Shown here: positions 1-7,725 of the stretch, piece after piece
How positions within the stretch are numbered: position 1 is the stretch's first letter
How the letters are laid out: the number at the start of each line of letters is the position of its first letter
Assembly (NCBI GenBank): GCA_964487745.1
Contig: CAZASG010000002.1
Coordinates: 1-64,000 of the forward strand
Reading direction: 5' to 3'
DNA length: 64,000 nucleotides
Source of the DNA: Desulfolinea sp964487745
Lineage (GTDB): Bacteria; Chloroflexota; Anaerolineae; Anaerolineales; Villigracilaceae
The notes under the pieces: generated by a model
What the model was told of the DNA's origin: nothing
Seen by the model: only the letters and a program-made list of their open reading frames with translations
The model's database searches: none
Made by a program: the position numbers and the translations under genes

Positions 1-36
1 CTTTGAAGGGGGGACTACAGGGGGGATGAAAGTAAT

Positions 37-1395
37 TTACGAAAGCACGACAGGCACGGGCTTTTGCTGAAACAATTGCGCCTGCATCGACCAGGGACCT
101 GTCCACGTGATGCGGACGTCGAGAACTTGTCCGCGTAAATCATCATCAGTTTCAACGAAGACAAGTTTATTCGTGGGCGTGCGTCCGCGCCAGCGTCCTT
201 TGACCTTTTCTTCAAAGAGCACGGGGACAGTTTCGCCGAGCAGACGCGCGTTGATTTCAGTTGCTATCGTTTTTTGAAGGGCTTCCAAGCGATGGAAGCG
301 TTCCCGTTTAACCTTGTCCGGCACATCGTCTGGCATACGTCGTTCGGATACCGTGCCCTTACGGGGAGAATAGCGCGCCAGATGGGCAACGTCCATTTTG
401 AGATCATCAAGAAGTTTATAAGTTTCTTCAAATTGTTCGTCGGTTTCACCGGGGAAGCCGACGATGATGTCGGTGGCGATGGAGCAATTTGGCACCTCGT
501 CGCGGATCTGTTGGATCAGCTTGCGATAATCTTTCTGAGTGTAGCCGCGCTTCATATTTTCCAGCACTTCGTCATCACCCGCCTGAATGGGGACTTCGAA
601 ATGGGGCATCACTTTATCCAACTCCGCAACGGCACGCATGATGTCCACGCCGAAGTAGTTGGGGTGCGATGTCAGGAAGCGGATGCGCTCGAGTCCCTCG
701 ACATCGTTCAAGATACGGAGCAGGTCTGCCAGGTTGGGACCATCTTCCACATCTTTTCCGTAGCGGTCGACAATCTGTCCGAGCAATGTAACTTCCTTGA
801 CGCCCTGCGCCGCAAGGGAGCGGGCTTCGGCGATGATCTCGCCAACGGGACGACTGCGCTCGATACCGCGCTGATAGGGGATGATGCAGTAGGTACAGGC
901 GTGGGAGCAGCCATATACAACGGGAATATATGCGGAGACCAGTTTGCCGCGCTCATGTTCGGGGATGATGATCTCACCGTCCATAATGCTGAACCTGTTC
1001 TGGGTCGCGTTTGTCTCGGCGACATAATCGTCATCCTGTGAGAGATGGGCGATCAGCGGGCCCGGGTCAGAGGGCGGAGAGAAGACATCCACAAAGGGCA
1101 GTTTTTTCTGCAATTTCTCGGCGCCTTTGACGCCGACGAGACAGCCCATCAGGTTGATGACGAGCTCGGGATTTTTCTCTTTGAGCGGGCGGATGGAATG
1201 CAGAAAGCCGAGGGCTTTATCCTCGGCAGATTGACGCACAACGCAGGTGTTGAGGACGAGCACATCGGCTTCTTTGGCGTTACCGGTAAAGGAATAGCCG
1301 AGGTGCTCGAGGGAGGAACCCAGACGGCGCGAGTCTGCCACGTTCATTTGGCAGCCCGCTGTCCAGATATGGTATTTTTTATCCAGTTTGTCCAT
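37..1395 (-). CDS. miaB: MiaB, tRNA-2-methylthio-N6-dimethylallyladenosine synthase
   Basis: A radical-SAM methylthiotransferase that adds the methylthio group at position 37 of tRNAs reading codons that begin with U. The 452 residues match the usual family length. The N-terminal UPF0004 domain carries three Fe-S cysteines (C15 in WTAGCQMN, C51 in NTCVV, C85 in MGC). The radical-SAM cluster motif CSHACTYC lies at residues 163-170, and the last ~70 residues look like a TRAM RNA-binding domain. RimO and MtaB are relatives, but the WTAGCQMN start and the overall pattern fit MiaB best. The ATG has no Shine-Dalgarno sequence; a TATAAT box ends 10 bases upstream, so the message is probably leaderless. 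Confidence 0.93.
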   Translation of the reverse strand: MDKLDKKYHIWTAGCQMNVADSRRLGSSLEHLGYSFTGNAKEADVLVLNTCVVRQSAEDKALGFLHSIRPLKEKNPELVINLMGCLVGVKGAEKLQKKLPFVDVFSPPSDPGPLIAHLSQDDDYVAETNATQNRFSIMDGEIIIPEHERGKLVSAYIPVVYGCSHACTYCIIPYQRGIERSRPVGEIIAEARSLAAQGVKEVTLLGQIVDRYGKDVEDGPNLADLLRILNDVEGLERIRFLTSHPNYFGVDIMRAVAELDKVMPHFEVPIQAGDDEVLENMKRGYTQKDYRKLIQQIRDEVPNCSIATDIIVGFPGETDEQFEETYKLLDDLKMDVAHLARYSPRKGTVSERRMPDDVPDKVKRERFHRLEALQKTIATEINARLLGETVPVLFEEKVKGRWRGRTPTNKLVFVETDDDLRGQVLDVRITWTGPWSMQAQLFQQKPVPVVLS

Positions 1396-1405
1396 AGCGG
1401 GGGAG

Positions 1406-1411
1406 ATTATA
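1406..1411 (-). promoter_or_regulatory. -10 box of a probably leaderless miaB promoter
   Basis: A perfect TATAAT hexamer on the minus strand is separated from the miaB ATG by 10 bases of C-rich sequence. Transcription would normally start 6-8 bases after the hexamer, at or next to the start codon. No GGAG-like sequence lies between. Similar arrangements precede several other genes in the window. Confidence 0.5.
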
Positions 1412-1439
1412 CCAAGATTTCATCAACCAACCGTACTGA

Positions 1440-1474
1440 AAAGAGCGCCGAATTCTTGGTATTCGGCGCTCTTT
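1440..1474 (-). terminator. Intrinsic terminator after the pilin gene
   Basis: A perfect 14-bp stem (1440-1453 with 1461-1474) with a 7-base loop, followed on the minus strand by a short T run. It lies 24 bases beyond the pilin stop codon, so it ends the receiver-pilin transcript before miaB. Confidence 0.75.
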
Positions 1475-1497
1475 AGTCTCAATGAAAAATTGAGAAC

Positions 1498-1791
1498 TTA
1501 ACTAATTATGTAACATCCGAGTCCATTCGGACCATTGCCCCAGGCATAACTTCCTCCTGGGATTAGGAGATCACAGGTTGCCTTCGGGTCTGGGTCATCA
1601 TTCACTATCGACCAAATGTAAGTATCCGGCAGTGTATTTCCTGCAAGTCCATCATTCACGTCAGTGAAGACATCCCCGATCAACGGTCCCAAGACCTGTA
1701 AAACAACGATCACCACCACAGCGACCAAGACCAGGATCAGTGCGTATTCGACCAATCCCTGCCCCTTTTCCTTACGATTGAAATTAGACAT
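1498..1791 (-). CDS. Flp/Fap-type (type IVb) pilin-like protein
   Basis: A 97-residue protein resembling Flp-family pilins, which are exported, cleaved by a prepilin peptidase and assembled into tight-adherence pili. The N-terminus has the short basic leader NFNRKEKGQGLVEYALILVL: the G-Q-G-L-V-E-Y-A signature with the conserved glutamate, then one hydrophobic helix to about residue 38. The C-terminal ~45 residues are longer than in minimal Flp pilins and contain two cysteines that could form a disulfide. The ATG at 1791 is fixed by an AGGAG 7 bases upstream; a longer reading frame from 2004 only overlaps the preceding gene. It lies 25 bases after the receiver-domain gene, so the two are probably co-transcribed. 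No tad secretion genes are in the window. Confidence 0.85.
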   Translation of the reverse strand: MSNFNRKEKGQGLVEYALILVLVAVVVIVVLQVLGPLIGDVFTDVNDGLAGNTLPDTYIWSIVNDDPDPKATCDLLIPGGSYAWGNGPNGLGCYIIS

Positions 1792-1816
1792 TTTATATCT
1801 CCTTATTAAATAATTG

Positions 1817-2197
1817 CTAAATTGTCCGTTGCAGTTTGTATAACGCGCCCAATAATTCAGTGCGAGATACGCTTTTCGTGAGCACCGAATGTGCCCCATG
1901 TGCCAGGGCTTCCTGATCTTGTCCGAGCAGCTCTCCTGTGACGAGTGCCATGATCGCGGTTGTGGGAAGCTGCTTGCGCAGCGTCGAAATCGCTTCAAGG
2001 TCATTTTGTCCCGGGTTTCCTACGGAAAGCAGGATCATATCGGGCGAAAGGGAGTAAGAAACCTTGAGAGCCTGTGTGCTCCCATCCAACTCGGCAACCA
2101 CACGCAAATCATCTTCCACGGCGAGAGTCAAGCGCAATGCTGTTCGCATTAGGGGTTGGTCATCTACGATGACGACAGAGATCAGCTTGTTTGTCAT
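1817..2197 (-). CDS. Stand-alone receiver domain lacking the phospho-accepting Asp
   Basis: A 126-residue protein consisting only of a CheY-like receiver domain. The acidic pair (VIVDDQ, residues 9-14) and the lysine near the end (VLTKS) are present. The strand that normally ends in the phosphorylated aspartate reads PDMILLSVGNPG, with Ser58 where the neighbouring regulator has Asp56 in DVIMMDLMLPN. It is therefore probably a pseudo-receiver that signals without phosphorylation. There is no output domain. The next gene on the same strand, 25 bases away, encodes the Flp-type pilin, which suggests a role in pilus regulation, though nothing shows this directly. It resembles the regulator at 2349-2999 and may derive from it. 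Confidence 0.85.
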   Translation of the reverse strand: MTNKLISVVIVDDQPLMRTALRLTLAVEDDLRVVAELDGSTQALKVSYSLSPDMILLSVGNPGQNDLEAISTLRKQLPTTAIMALVTGELLGQDQEALAHGAHSVLTKSVSRTELLGALYKLQRTI

Positions 2198-2285
2198 GGC
2201 TCAAATATTACCTAAGATGTCCTCTTTACACATCCGCCCTGTGTTGAATTCCTGTTGAAGTTTTGTTTAAGCGCCGCGTTTAAAC

Positions 2286-2315
2286 AAATGAAGCTCTGTT
2301 TTCAGAGCTTCATTT
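2286..2315 (-). terminator. Terminator after the kinase/regulator operon
   Basis: A perfect 13-bp stem with a TTTT loop, 33 bases after the regulator stop codon and followed by a T-rich stretch on the minus strand. It separates the kinase/regulator operon from the receiver-pilin operon. Confidence 0.7.
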
Positions 2316-2348
2316 TCTCTCAAACATTTTTCTACTAAAACCTGCTTA

Positions 2349-2999
2349 TCATTCCTCTTTTTCGCGTTTATGGGCATAGGCAACAGCTTGGGCACGTGTT
2401 TCCAATCCCAGCCGCTGTAAGATATGATGCAGATGCGAACGCACCGTCGCAGCGCTGAGATGCAAACGCTGGCTGATCTCTTCATCCGTATGCCCCTCTG
2501 CCACCAGAGCCAAAACTTCCTCCTGACGAGATGTGAGCGTTTTTTGCGGATCGCTTTTAGCGGGGATCGTCTGCGCTTTACGCAACCCCTGGAATAACTT
2601 CAACGTGATCCCAACGGGCATATACGGGACACCATCCGCGACCTTGCGGATTGCTTCCAATAAATAAGCGCGTGGCGCCGTTTTGGGGTAATACCCCAAC
2701 GCTCCCGCCTGAACAGCTGCCAGAATCCGATCTTCTTCTTCCATACTTGAGTTGACCAAGATCTTCGCTTGCGGATCCTTCTCGACGATCTTTGCAATGG
2801 CTTCCAGACCGCTCATGTTCGGCAGCATGAGGTCCATCATGATTACATCCGGTTCAAGTGTCTCCAAAAGCTCAAGCGCTTCTTCCCCACTGGAGGCTTC
2901 CGCCAGCAATTCAAGGCTATCTTCGCTCGCAAAAGTCATCTGCAAAGCTTCGCGCATGAGGGGGTGATCGTCTACGATCAGGATCTTTATTATGTCCAT
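2349..2999 (-). CDS. NarL/FixJ-family response regulator
   Basis: A 216-residue transcriptional regulator. Its N-terminal receiver domain has the acidic pocket VDDHP, the phospho-acceptor Asp56 (MMDLMLPN) and the conserved lysine (YYPKT). The C-terminal LuxR-type helix-turn-helix (LTSRQEEVLALVAEGHTDEE, followed by the recognition helix region SAATVRSHLHHILQRLGL) binds DNA. It follows the histidine kinase gene with only one base between, so it is almost certainly its cognate regulator. I chose the ATG at 2999 because a GAAAAG lies 9 bases upstream; an ATG at 3008 would overlap the kinase by 8 bases and is also possible. Its targets are not evident; the nearby pilin operon is a candidate. Confidence 0.92.
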   Translation of the reverse strand: MDIIKILIVDDHPLMREALQMTFASEDSLELLAEASSGEEALELLETLEPDVIMMDLMLPNMSGLEAIAKIVEKDPQAKILVNSSMEEEDRILAAVQAGALGYYPKTAPRAYLLEAIRKVADGVPYMPVGITLKLFQGLRKAQTIPAKSDPQKTLTSRQEEVLALVAEGHTDEEISQRLHLSAATVRSHLHHILQRLGLETRAQAVAYAHKREKEE

Positions 3000-3000
3000 A

Positions 3001-4818
3001 TTATTCATCTTTTCTAATACGCAACGAAACACAAGTCCCCTTGCCCAAAGCAGAGGTAATATTCAAATCACCACCGAGCAACTCCGCTCGCTCACGCATT
3101 GTACGCATCCCCAATCCGCCAACTTTTAACGTATCAATATCAAAACCAACGCCATCGTCTTCTATATCCAGTTCAAGGCTTTTTCCTCCACACCGGAAAG
3201 ATACTGTAACACTGCGTGCTTTTGCGTATTTTATAGCATTGTTCAAGGCTTCGAGTGTTAGCCAATACAGATTTTCATTCCACTCTACAGGGCAATGGGT
3301 ATCGTGATCTCCCGCAATAACAACTTCTGCATTAATGCCAATACGACGTTCAACCATATTCAGGCGATCTTCCAATAGTTCGAGAAATTTCGTGCCCTCA
3401 TCTATCAAGGGAGATTGTGTTTCATATAAAAGTAAACGGATTTCTTTGAGTGCTTGCAACCCACTGCCTTTTATATGTTTCGTTACAGGAATTGCCTGTT
3501 CTATCCTTCCCTTTTCAAGCAAGACCTGCAAGGTCTCGGAAGATAACATCAGGCTATGAATAGATTGGTTAACTGAATCATGCAAGTCACGCCCCATCCG
3601 GCGACGTTCTTCAACTTTTGCAAGTTCGTTTTGTCGTTCCATATCACTGCGCAGTTGCTCCGCTTTTAAACGATAGATCTCAGCTTTCTGATGGGCTGTC
3701 TCGATCTCATGTGTTAATGACAAAACAGCTATACGTGTTGCCGCCTGTTCTCCAATGATTACGTCATTTAGCTCATGGAATTTTTTTTGATGTTCTAATG
3801 CTCTCTGGAAATCATCTTGTTCTTCATAAATAGCAGAGAGATTTCGGTGACACTCTGCCATTTCCGTTTTTTGTCCATTTGCCTCAGCTGTTTCTAATGC
3901 GAGAAACAGATTCGATTTTGCTTTTTGCAAATCATTTTTCTTCCAAGAAAGACGCGCTCTTTCCATCAAGACATAAGTGTAATAGGTCGTGGGGTTTTCA
4001 AGGCTTTCAGCAATATCAACTGCCGCTTGGAGATATTTTTCTGCCTCTTCCAATTGCCCCATCTCGATAGTGATTTGCGCAACCGTGCATGAGATATTTA
4101 AAATATCAGGTTTCCGGCCCCAGTGTTGCGCAAGCTCCAGACTATCAGTAACGATCTCCAATGCCGATACATAATTCTGCTTTTCATATAAGGTCATTGC
4201 CAAATTATTTGTAGCCCGAATAGATCCATCGACATCGTTCAATTCTTTAAATAAAGCGATCGCTTCTCTATGGTAGTCTAGAGCATTTTGAAAATCTCCT
4301 GTGATCCCATAAATACAAGCAAGTTCATCCTGTGCCCACGCTTTATCTATTGGATGCCCTAGAAAATCTGACATCGTTAGCGCCTTCAAAGACTCTTCCA
4401 AGGCAACAGGGTAATTACCAAGAAAGAAATGGCTCCAGCCTAGTGTCAGGCGGGCTCGGATCTTTATCTTTGAAGGCTGAGTATTTTCGAGAAGACTAAG
4501 TGCCTGCAAACCATGTTCCATCCCTGCCTTGAGTTGGTTACGGTGGGCTTGGCAAAATGCTAAAGCTACTAATCCCGCTGCCCAACCCTGCTTGTATGGA
4601 TGCTCCAAGAATATTCCAGTTTGCGCCATATCGACGGCTTTCAAGGCAAGGGTCTGGGCTTTGCCTGGTTGGCTTATGCGGAGTTCCCAAGCCAGTGCAG
4701 CTAACACATCAACTTCTTCCTGAGGAGATTGCGAATCGGCTAAAAGCGTTTCCAATAGCTGGATGCGCTTGTGATTAGCGTTTTCGGTTAGAAGATTATT
4801 GTGTTCAAACATAAACAT
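3001..4818 (-). CDS. Cytoplasmic TPR-containing sensor histidine kinase (HisKA_3 type)
   Basis: A 605-residue sensor kinase with no transmembrane segment. Residues ~35-350 are helical repeats of TPR type (for example FQNALDYHREAIALF and QLEEAEKYLQAAVDIA), probably a protein- or peptide-binding sensor. A coiled coil (~365-400) leads into a HisKA_3 dimerization region with the phospho-acceptor His413 (MGRDLHDSVNQ). The ATPase domain follows, with an N box (LTLEALNNAIKYAKA), a DDGVGFD motif and GGLGMRTMRERAELLGG. This layout is typical of NarX/DegS-type kinases paired with NarL regulators, and such a regulator follows one base later. The start is uncertain between ATGs at 4818 and 4812; neither has a clear ribosome binding site. 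Confidence 0.93.
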   Translation of the reverse strand: MFMFEHNNLLTENANHKRIQLLETLLADSQSPQEEVDVLAALAWELRISQPGKAQTLALKAVDMAQTGIFLEHPYKQGWAAGLVALAFCQAHRNQLKAGMEHGLQALSLLENTQPSKIKIRARLTLGWSHFFLGNYPVALEESLKALTMSDFLGHPIDKAWAQDELACIYGITGDFQNALDYHREAIALFKELNDVDGSIRATNNLAMTLYEKQNYVSALEIVTDSLELAQHWGRKPDILNISCTVAQITIEMGQLEEAEKYLQAAVDIAESLENPTTYYTYVLMERARLSWKKNDLQKAKSNLFLALETAEANGQKTEMAECHRNLSAIYEEQDDFQRALEHQKKFHELNDVIIGEQAATRIAVLSLTHEIETAHQKAEIYRLKAEQLRSDMERQNELAKVEERRRMGRDLHDSVNQSIHSLMLSSETLQVLLEKGRIEQAIPVTKHIKGSGLQALKEIRLLLYETQSPLIDEGTKFLELLEDRLNMVERRIGINAEVVIAGDHDTHCPVEWNENLYWLTLEALNNAIKYAKARSVTVSFRCGGKSLELDIEDDGVGFDIDTLKVGGLGMRTMRERAELLGGDLNITSALGKGTCVSLRIRKDE

Positions 4819-5027
4819 GGAGAGTTCTCTGGTTCAAAAGTCAATATTTGAGACAAGCATAGCCATGTAATAAATATACAAGAATGCCCCTCGATGAGCA
4901 ATTATCAGCTTCATTTCTCTCTTTTAGTTTACTAGCTTTTTGGGCTTGTCAGCTACTTGTAAGTTTGTGAATCCCTGATATTCAAATATCGATAACCCCT
5001 GCAAGTTATGGTAAAATCCATCCGCTC

Positions 5028-5112
5028 GGAGGGATGGCCGAGTGGACGAAGGCGCCTGTCTTGAAAACAGGTTGAGTGCAAGCTCACGTGGGTTCGAATC
5101 CCACTCCCTCCG
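5028..5112 (+). tRNA. tRNA-Ser(UGA)
   Basis: An 85-base class II tRNA. The acceptor stem GGAGGGA (5028-5034) pairs with TCCCTCC (5105-5111). The anticodon loop is CTTGAAA, giving anticodon UGA. There is a long variable arm (TTGAGTGCAAGCTCA region) and a canonical T loop (GGTTCGAATCC). No CCA is encoded. A TAAAAT hexamer at 5012-5017 is a plausible -10 box, with the tRNA starting 10 bases after it. Anticodon UGA reads serine UCA codons; it is not the UCA anticodon of tRNA-Sec. Confidence 0.95.
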
Positions 5113-5146
5113 CTCCATTTTCTTCTGAGCAATTAACAACTTACTT

Positions 5147-5237
5147 GGGGAGGTGCCAGAGTGGCTGATTGGGCCCGCCTGCTAAGTGGGTGTCGGGGTT
5201 AACTCGACCGCGGGTTCGAATCCCGCCCTCCCCGCCA
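5147..5237 (+). tRNA. tRNA-Ser(GCU)
   Basis: A 91-base class II tRNA including an encoded CCA (5235-5237). The acceptor stem GGGGAGG pairs with CCTCCCC. The anticodon loop CTGCTAA gives anticodon GCU, reading AGC and AGU. The long variable arm contains GTCGGGGTTAACTCGAC. It lies 34 bases after tRNA-Ser(UGA), and a terminator follows within 5 bases, so the two are likely one transcript. Confidence 0.95.
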
Positions 5238-5241
5238 TAGT

Positions 5242-5271
5242 AAAAACGCGTTCCGAATGGAACGCGTTTTT
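5242..5271 (+). terminator. Terminator after the tandem tRNA-Ser genes
   Basis: A 13-bp perfect stem (AAAAACGCGTTCC pairing with GGAACGCGTTTTT) with a GAAT loop and a built-in T run, 5 bases after the CCA end. It is symmetrical and could also serve the convergent minus-strand gene that ends at 5298. Confidence 0.85.
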
Positions 5272-5297
5272 GATTCTTAATTTGTAGATAGATCGAC

Positions 5298-5786
5298 TCA
5301 TGGGGTAAAGTGAACTATCCACGTTGGGGATATTTGTACTATCCCAAGAAGAATCGCAGATAGAAGGCTAAGTATTGCACCAAGTAATGCCCCAATGACT
5401 AAAACCCAAATTTGATCTAAGCCGACCTTGTTTAGTTCAGCTAGCTTCACAGAGTTTGCATTGTCTGGATTATCAATCCAATATTCTAACGAGCCGCTTG
5501 ATGGTGAAGGTAATTGTGCACTTTCAAATACCCATTCACTGGTCTCATCTGATAACTTTGTGTGTCCATATAATGACTCAACTTTTCCACTTGGGTATCT
5601 GTATCGTATTGGTAAATCTTTTAACTTTGTTTTGAACTCTGGGTTGATACTCTTCACCTTGATACGAAGTTTTACTGTATCTGTATCAATAAATGGAAAA
5701 CGACGAAGCCATCCTTTTCTTAGAAGGTTAGTTGGAACTAGCTCACATGAAAGTCCGTTATATTCTTTTTTGTAGAAATTTGGCAT
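5298..5786 (-). CDS. Hypothetical protein with C-terminal membrane helix
   Basis: A 162-residue protein of unknown function. The first ~120 residues look soluble and beta-rich. Residues ~128-152 (IWVLVIGALLGAILSLLSAI and onward) form one strong transmembrane segment, followed by a short tail. I took the ATG at 5786; a longer frame starting at 5906 would overlap the upstream acetyltransferase. A GAAAGG lies about 13 bases upstream, which is weak. The A+T-rich composition and tyrosine/serine-rich content differ somewhat from neighbouring genes, which could reflect recent acquisition. It lies 40 bases downstream of the acetyltransferase on the same strand. Confidence 0.55.
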   Translation of the reverse strand: MPNFYKKEYNGLSCELVPTNLLRKGWLRRFPFIDTDTVKLRIKVKSINPEFKTKLKDLPIRYRYPSGKVESLYGHTKLSDETSEWVFESAQLPSPSSGSLEYWIDNPDNANSVKLAELNKVGLDQIWVLVIGALLGAILSLLSAILLGIVQISPTWIVHFTP

Positions 5787-5826
5787 AAGAATGTCCAACC
5801 TTTCAATAGGCAAGTACACAACGTTA

Positions 5827-6243
5827 TCACTCGTACAACTTCTTCCCCATACTAATTCTTTCTTCGACGTGAAAACCAAGTTCTTTGTAGAAAGCCACCA
5901 CTTCATTATTGGATGCGAGCACCTGCAAGTTGACTTTCAGGCAGCCGCGTTCGCGCAGGAGGGATTCCATCTTGCGCATGAGGGTAGAGGCGATGCCCTG
6001 CCTTCGCAAAGATGGGGTCACCGCTAGGGAATAGATCCAGCCGCGGTGACCGTCGTAGCCCCCCATGACGGAACCGACGACCTTATCAGAGATAACGGAA
6101 ACAAGCAGAAGGTCGGGATCGGTCCGCAGTTTTTTATCCAATGAAGTTTTAGGATCATTATGCGGCGATGAAGCGGGAAATACTTCCGTCCACAGAGCGA
6201 TCAATCCTGCTCGGTCACCATCCTGATAAGGTCGAATTTCCAT
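5827..6243 (-). CDS. GNAT-family N-acetyltransferase
   Basis: A 138-residue GNAT acetyltransferase, which transfers an acetyl group from acetyl-CoA to an amine. The acetyl-CoA binding motif is visible in LAVTPSLRRQGIASTLMRKM (R/Q-x-x-G-x-A), followed by the typical ending LQVLASNNEVVAFYKELGF. The layout resembles RimI/YpeA-type single-domain enzymes, but the substrate cannot be inferred. The start at 6243 is one base after the stop of the upstream membrane-protein gene, so the two are translationally close. Confidence 0.88.
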   Translation of the reverse strand: MEIRPYQDGDRAGLIALWTEVFPASSPHNDPKTSLDKKLRTDPDLLLVSVISDKVVGSVMGGYDGHRGWIYSLAVTPSLRRQGIASTLMRKMESLLRERGCLKVNLQVLASNNEVVAFYKELGFHVEERISMGKKLYE

Positions 6244-6244
6244 T

Positions 6245-6637
6245 CTAGCGGTTCCAGCCACCAGGCAATACAGCCACGCCAAGATAGATCAAGATGAGTG
6301 TGCCAAGAATGGCGAGGAAAATATTGCGGTCAAGATTATCTTTTTCGGCTTTTCTCCAGCGCGAGGGCAGATGTGCGAGAACCGCAGCCAGGATCATCAT
6401 GGTCATGTGCTCAAATCGCTCTCGCGAGGATCCTGCCATAATTAATAAGATTATTCCAAGCAAAACCTGCATATCGAGCAAACCACTGTAAGCGACAGTC
6501 AGAATACGGGCTGGTTTTGGAAAGGATTTTTTGCCAAGCCAGCTATAGCCAAAAAGGATAAGGGCTGCAACTGCGGCAACAACAATTGCCCAACGGATGC
6601 CCGAGTGGGCATAGAGTAAAATGGTAATGATATTCAC
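6245..6637 (-). CDS. Four-helix membrane protein, GTG start
   Basis: A 130-residue membrane protein with four predicted transmembrane helices (about residues 5-30, 42-68, 77-95 and 105-125). Histidines at the ends of helices (YAHSGIRW, FEHMTMM, LAHLPSRW) recall small heme-binding cytochrome b-like four-helix proteins, but this is only a resemblance. The GTG at 6637 is chosen because a strong TAGGAGATTTC precedes it by 6 bases. It is the first gene of a short minus-strand operon with the acetyltransferase. Confidence 0.75.
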   Translation of the reverse strand: MNIITILLYAHSGIRWAIVVAAVAALILFGYSWLGKKSFPKPARILTVAYSGLLDMQVLLGIILLIMAGSSRERFEHMTMMILAAVLAHLPSRWRKAEKDNLDRNIFLAILGTLILIYLGVAVLPGGWNR

Positions 6638-6760
6638 GAAATCTCCTAAATAGTTGAATATTGGATAGTTTATGGTTACTCAAAGATTCAAATATCTTTG
6701 AGCGATCAATTACGCTAATTTTATCATTTTTTTCATAAAAAACCATATGGAGGCAAAAAA

Positions 6761-7534
6761 ATGAGCTATGAAACGATCTTGAGCGAGAAAAAAGAGCGTG
6801 TTGGGTTGATCACCCTAAACCGCCCCGATGCAATGAACGCTCTCAACAGCGTGCTGATGACCGAGCTGATCGAATCGCTACTCGACTTCGATCTGGACGA
6901 GGAGATCGGCGCGATCGTTATCGCGGGCAGCGAGCGCGTTTTTGCTGCCGGTGCTGACATCAGCGAGATGTCTGAGATGTCGGCAGTGGATATGCTCACC
7001 AATAGTTTCGTGGAGCTTTTCGATGGCATCCGTGACATCAAGAAGCCGATCATTGCTGCCGTTTCCGGCTATGCCCTCGGCGGCGGCTGCGAACTGGCGA
7101 TGTCCTGCGATATGATCGTTGCCTCTGAAAAAGCCAAATTCGGACAGCCGGAAATTAATCTCGGTGTGATCCCCGGTGCTGGTGGGACGCAACGCCTCAC
7201 CCATGCAGTAGGCAAGGCCATTGCCATGGAAATGGTGCTCAACAATCGCACGCTATCTGCCAAAGAAGCTCTGGAGTTTGGTCTCGTTAACCACGTCGTC
7301 CCCGTCGAAGAATATCTCGACAAAGCGATGAAACTAGCAAAACGGGTCTCCGTCCGCGCGCCACTCGCATTGCGTCAGGCAAAAGACTCAGTCAACAAGG
7401 CTTACGAACTCTCGCTCACGGAAGGGCTCGAGTACGAACGCCGTGCCTTCTACTTCCTCTTCGCCACCGAAGATCAAAAAGAAGGGATGAAAGCCTTCAA
7501 CGAAAAACGTTCTGCGGAGTGGCAGGGTAAATAA
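6761..7534 (+). CDS. Enoyl-CoA hydratase (crotonase family)
   Basis: A 257-residue crotonase-superfamily enzyme that hydrates trans-2-enoyl-CoA in fatty-acid or related acyl-CoA degradation. The oxyanion-hole segment is FAAGADISEM (61-70). Both catalytic glutamates of classical enoyl-CoA hydratase are present at the correct spacing: Glu111 in GGGCELAMSCDM and Glu131 in FGQPEINLGVIPGAGGTQRL. The intact pair favours a true hydratase over other crotonase-fold activities; short-chain crotonyl-CoA hydratase is the likeliest call. It has a GGAGG 7-8 bases before the ATG and a terminator 28 bases after its stop, so it is a single-gene unit. Confidence 0.9.
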   Translation: MSYETILSEKKERVGLITLNRPDAMNALNSVLMTELIESLLDFDLDEEIGAIVIAGSERVFAAGADISEMSEMSAVDMLTNSFVELFDGIRDIKKPIIAAVSGYALGGGCELAMSCDMIVASEKAKFGQPEINLGVIPGAGGTQRLTHAVGKAIAMEMVLNNRTLSAKEALEFGLVNHVVPVEEYLDKAMKLAKRVSVRAPLALRQAKDSVNKAYELSLTEGLEYERRAFYFLFATEDQKEGMKAFNEKRSAEWQGK

Positions 7535-7562
7535 ATCCTACTAAACAAATATAAATTGAAGC

Positions 7563-7599
7563 AAAAAAGTCTGGGTCTATAGAGACCCAGACTTTTTTT
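7563..7599 (+). terminator. Terminator after enoyl-CoA hydratase
   Basis: A long perfect stem (A6-GTCTGGGTCT pairing with AGACCCAGAC-T6) with an ATAG loop and a run of seven T. Confidence 0.9.
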
Positions 7600-7651
7600 G
7601 TCCCAAGGGCCCTTCCACATTGTCCCATTGAAGAGGGGAACCAAAGCCCTG

Positions 7652-7669
7652 TTGTGATTTCTTTCACAT
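7652..7669 (+). promoter_or_regulatory. Perfect CRP/FNR-type palindrome upstream of the heme-type lipoprotein gene
   Basis: The sequence TTGTGATTTCTTTCACAT contains TGTGA-N6-TCACA, the exact CRP-family consensus. It lies 57 bases before the lipoprotein ATG. A -10-like CATACA at ~7691 would place the site centre near -41, as in class II activation; a TACACT at 7673-7678 would instead make it a repressor site. A similar site precedes the hydrogenase operon at 50125. Confidence 0.55.
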
Positions 7670-7725
7670 GTGTACACTACGGGGAAATTTCATACACCAA
7701 GTATGCAAAAAACAAGGAGAAACAA

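Noticed and set aside
1..36. Possible gene end at the left edge
   Set aside because: The G-rich sequence resembles the dispersed GGGGGG-type repeats and contains no supported coding frame.
274..1041. Long plus-strand open frame opposite miaB
   Set aside because: It is antisense to a fully conserved MiaB frame and encodes nothing recognizable; a shadow of codon bias.
5028..5112. Possible tRNA-Sec, prompted by the UGA-containing genes
   Set aside because: The anticodon loop reads CTTGAAA, giving anticodon UGA (serine), not UCA; the acceptor stem is 7 bp as in normal tRNA-Ser.
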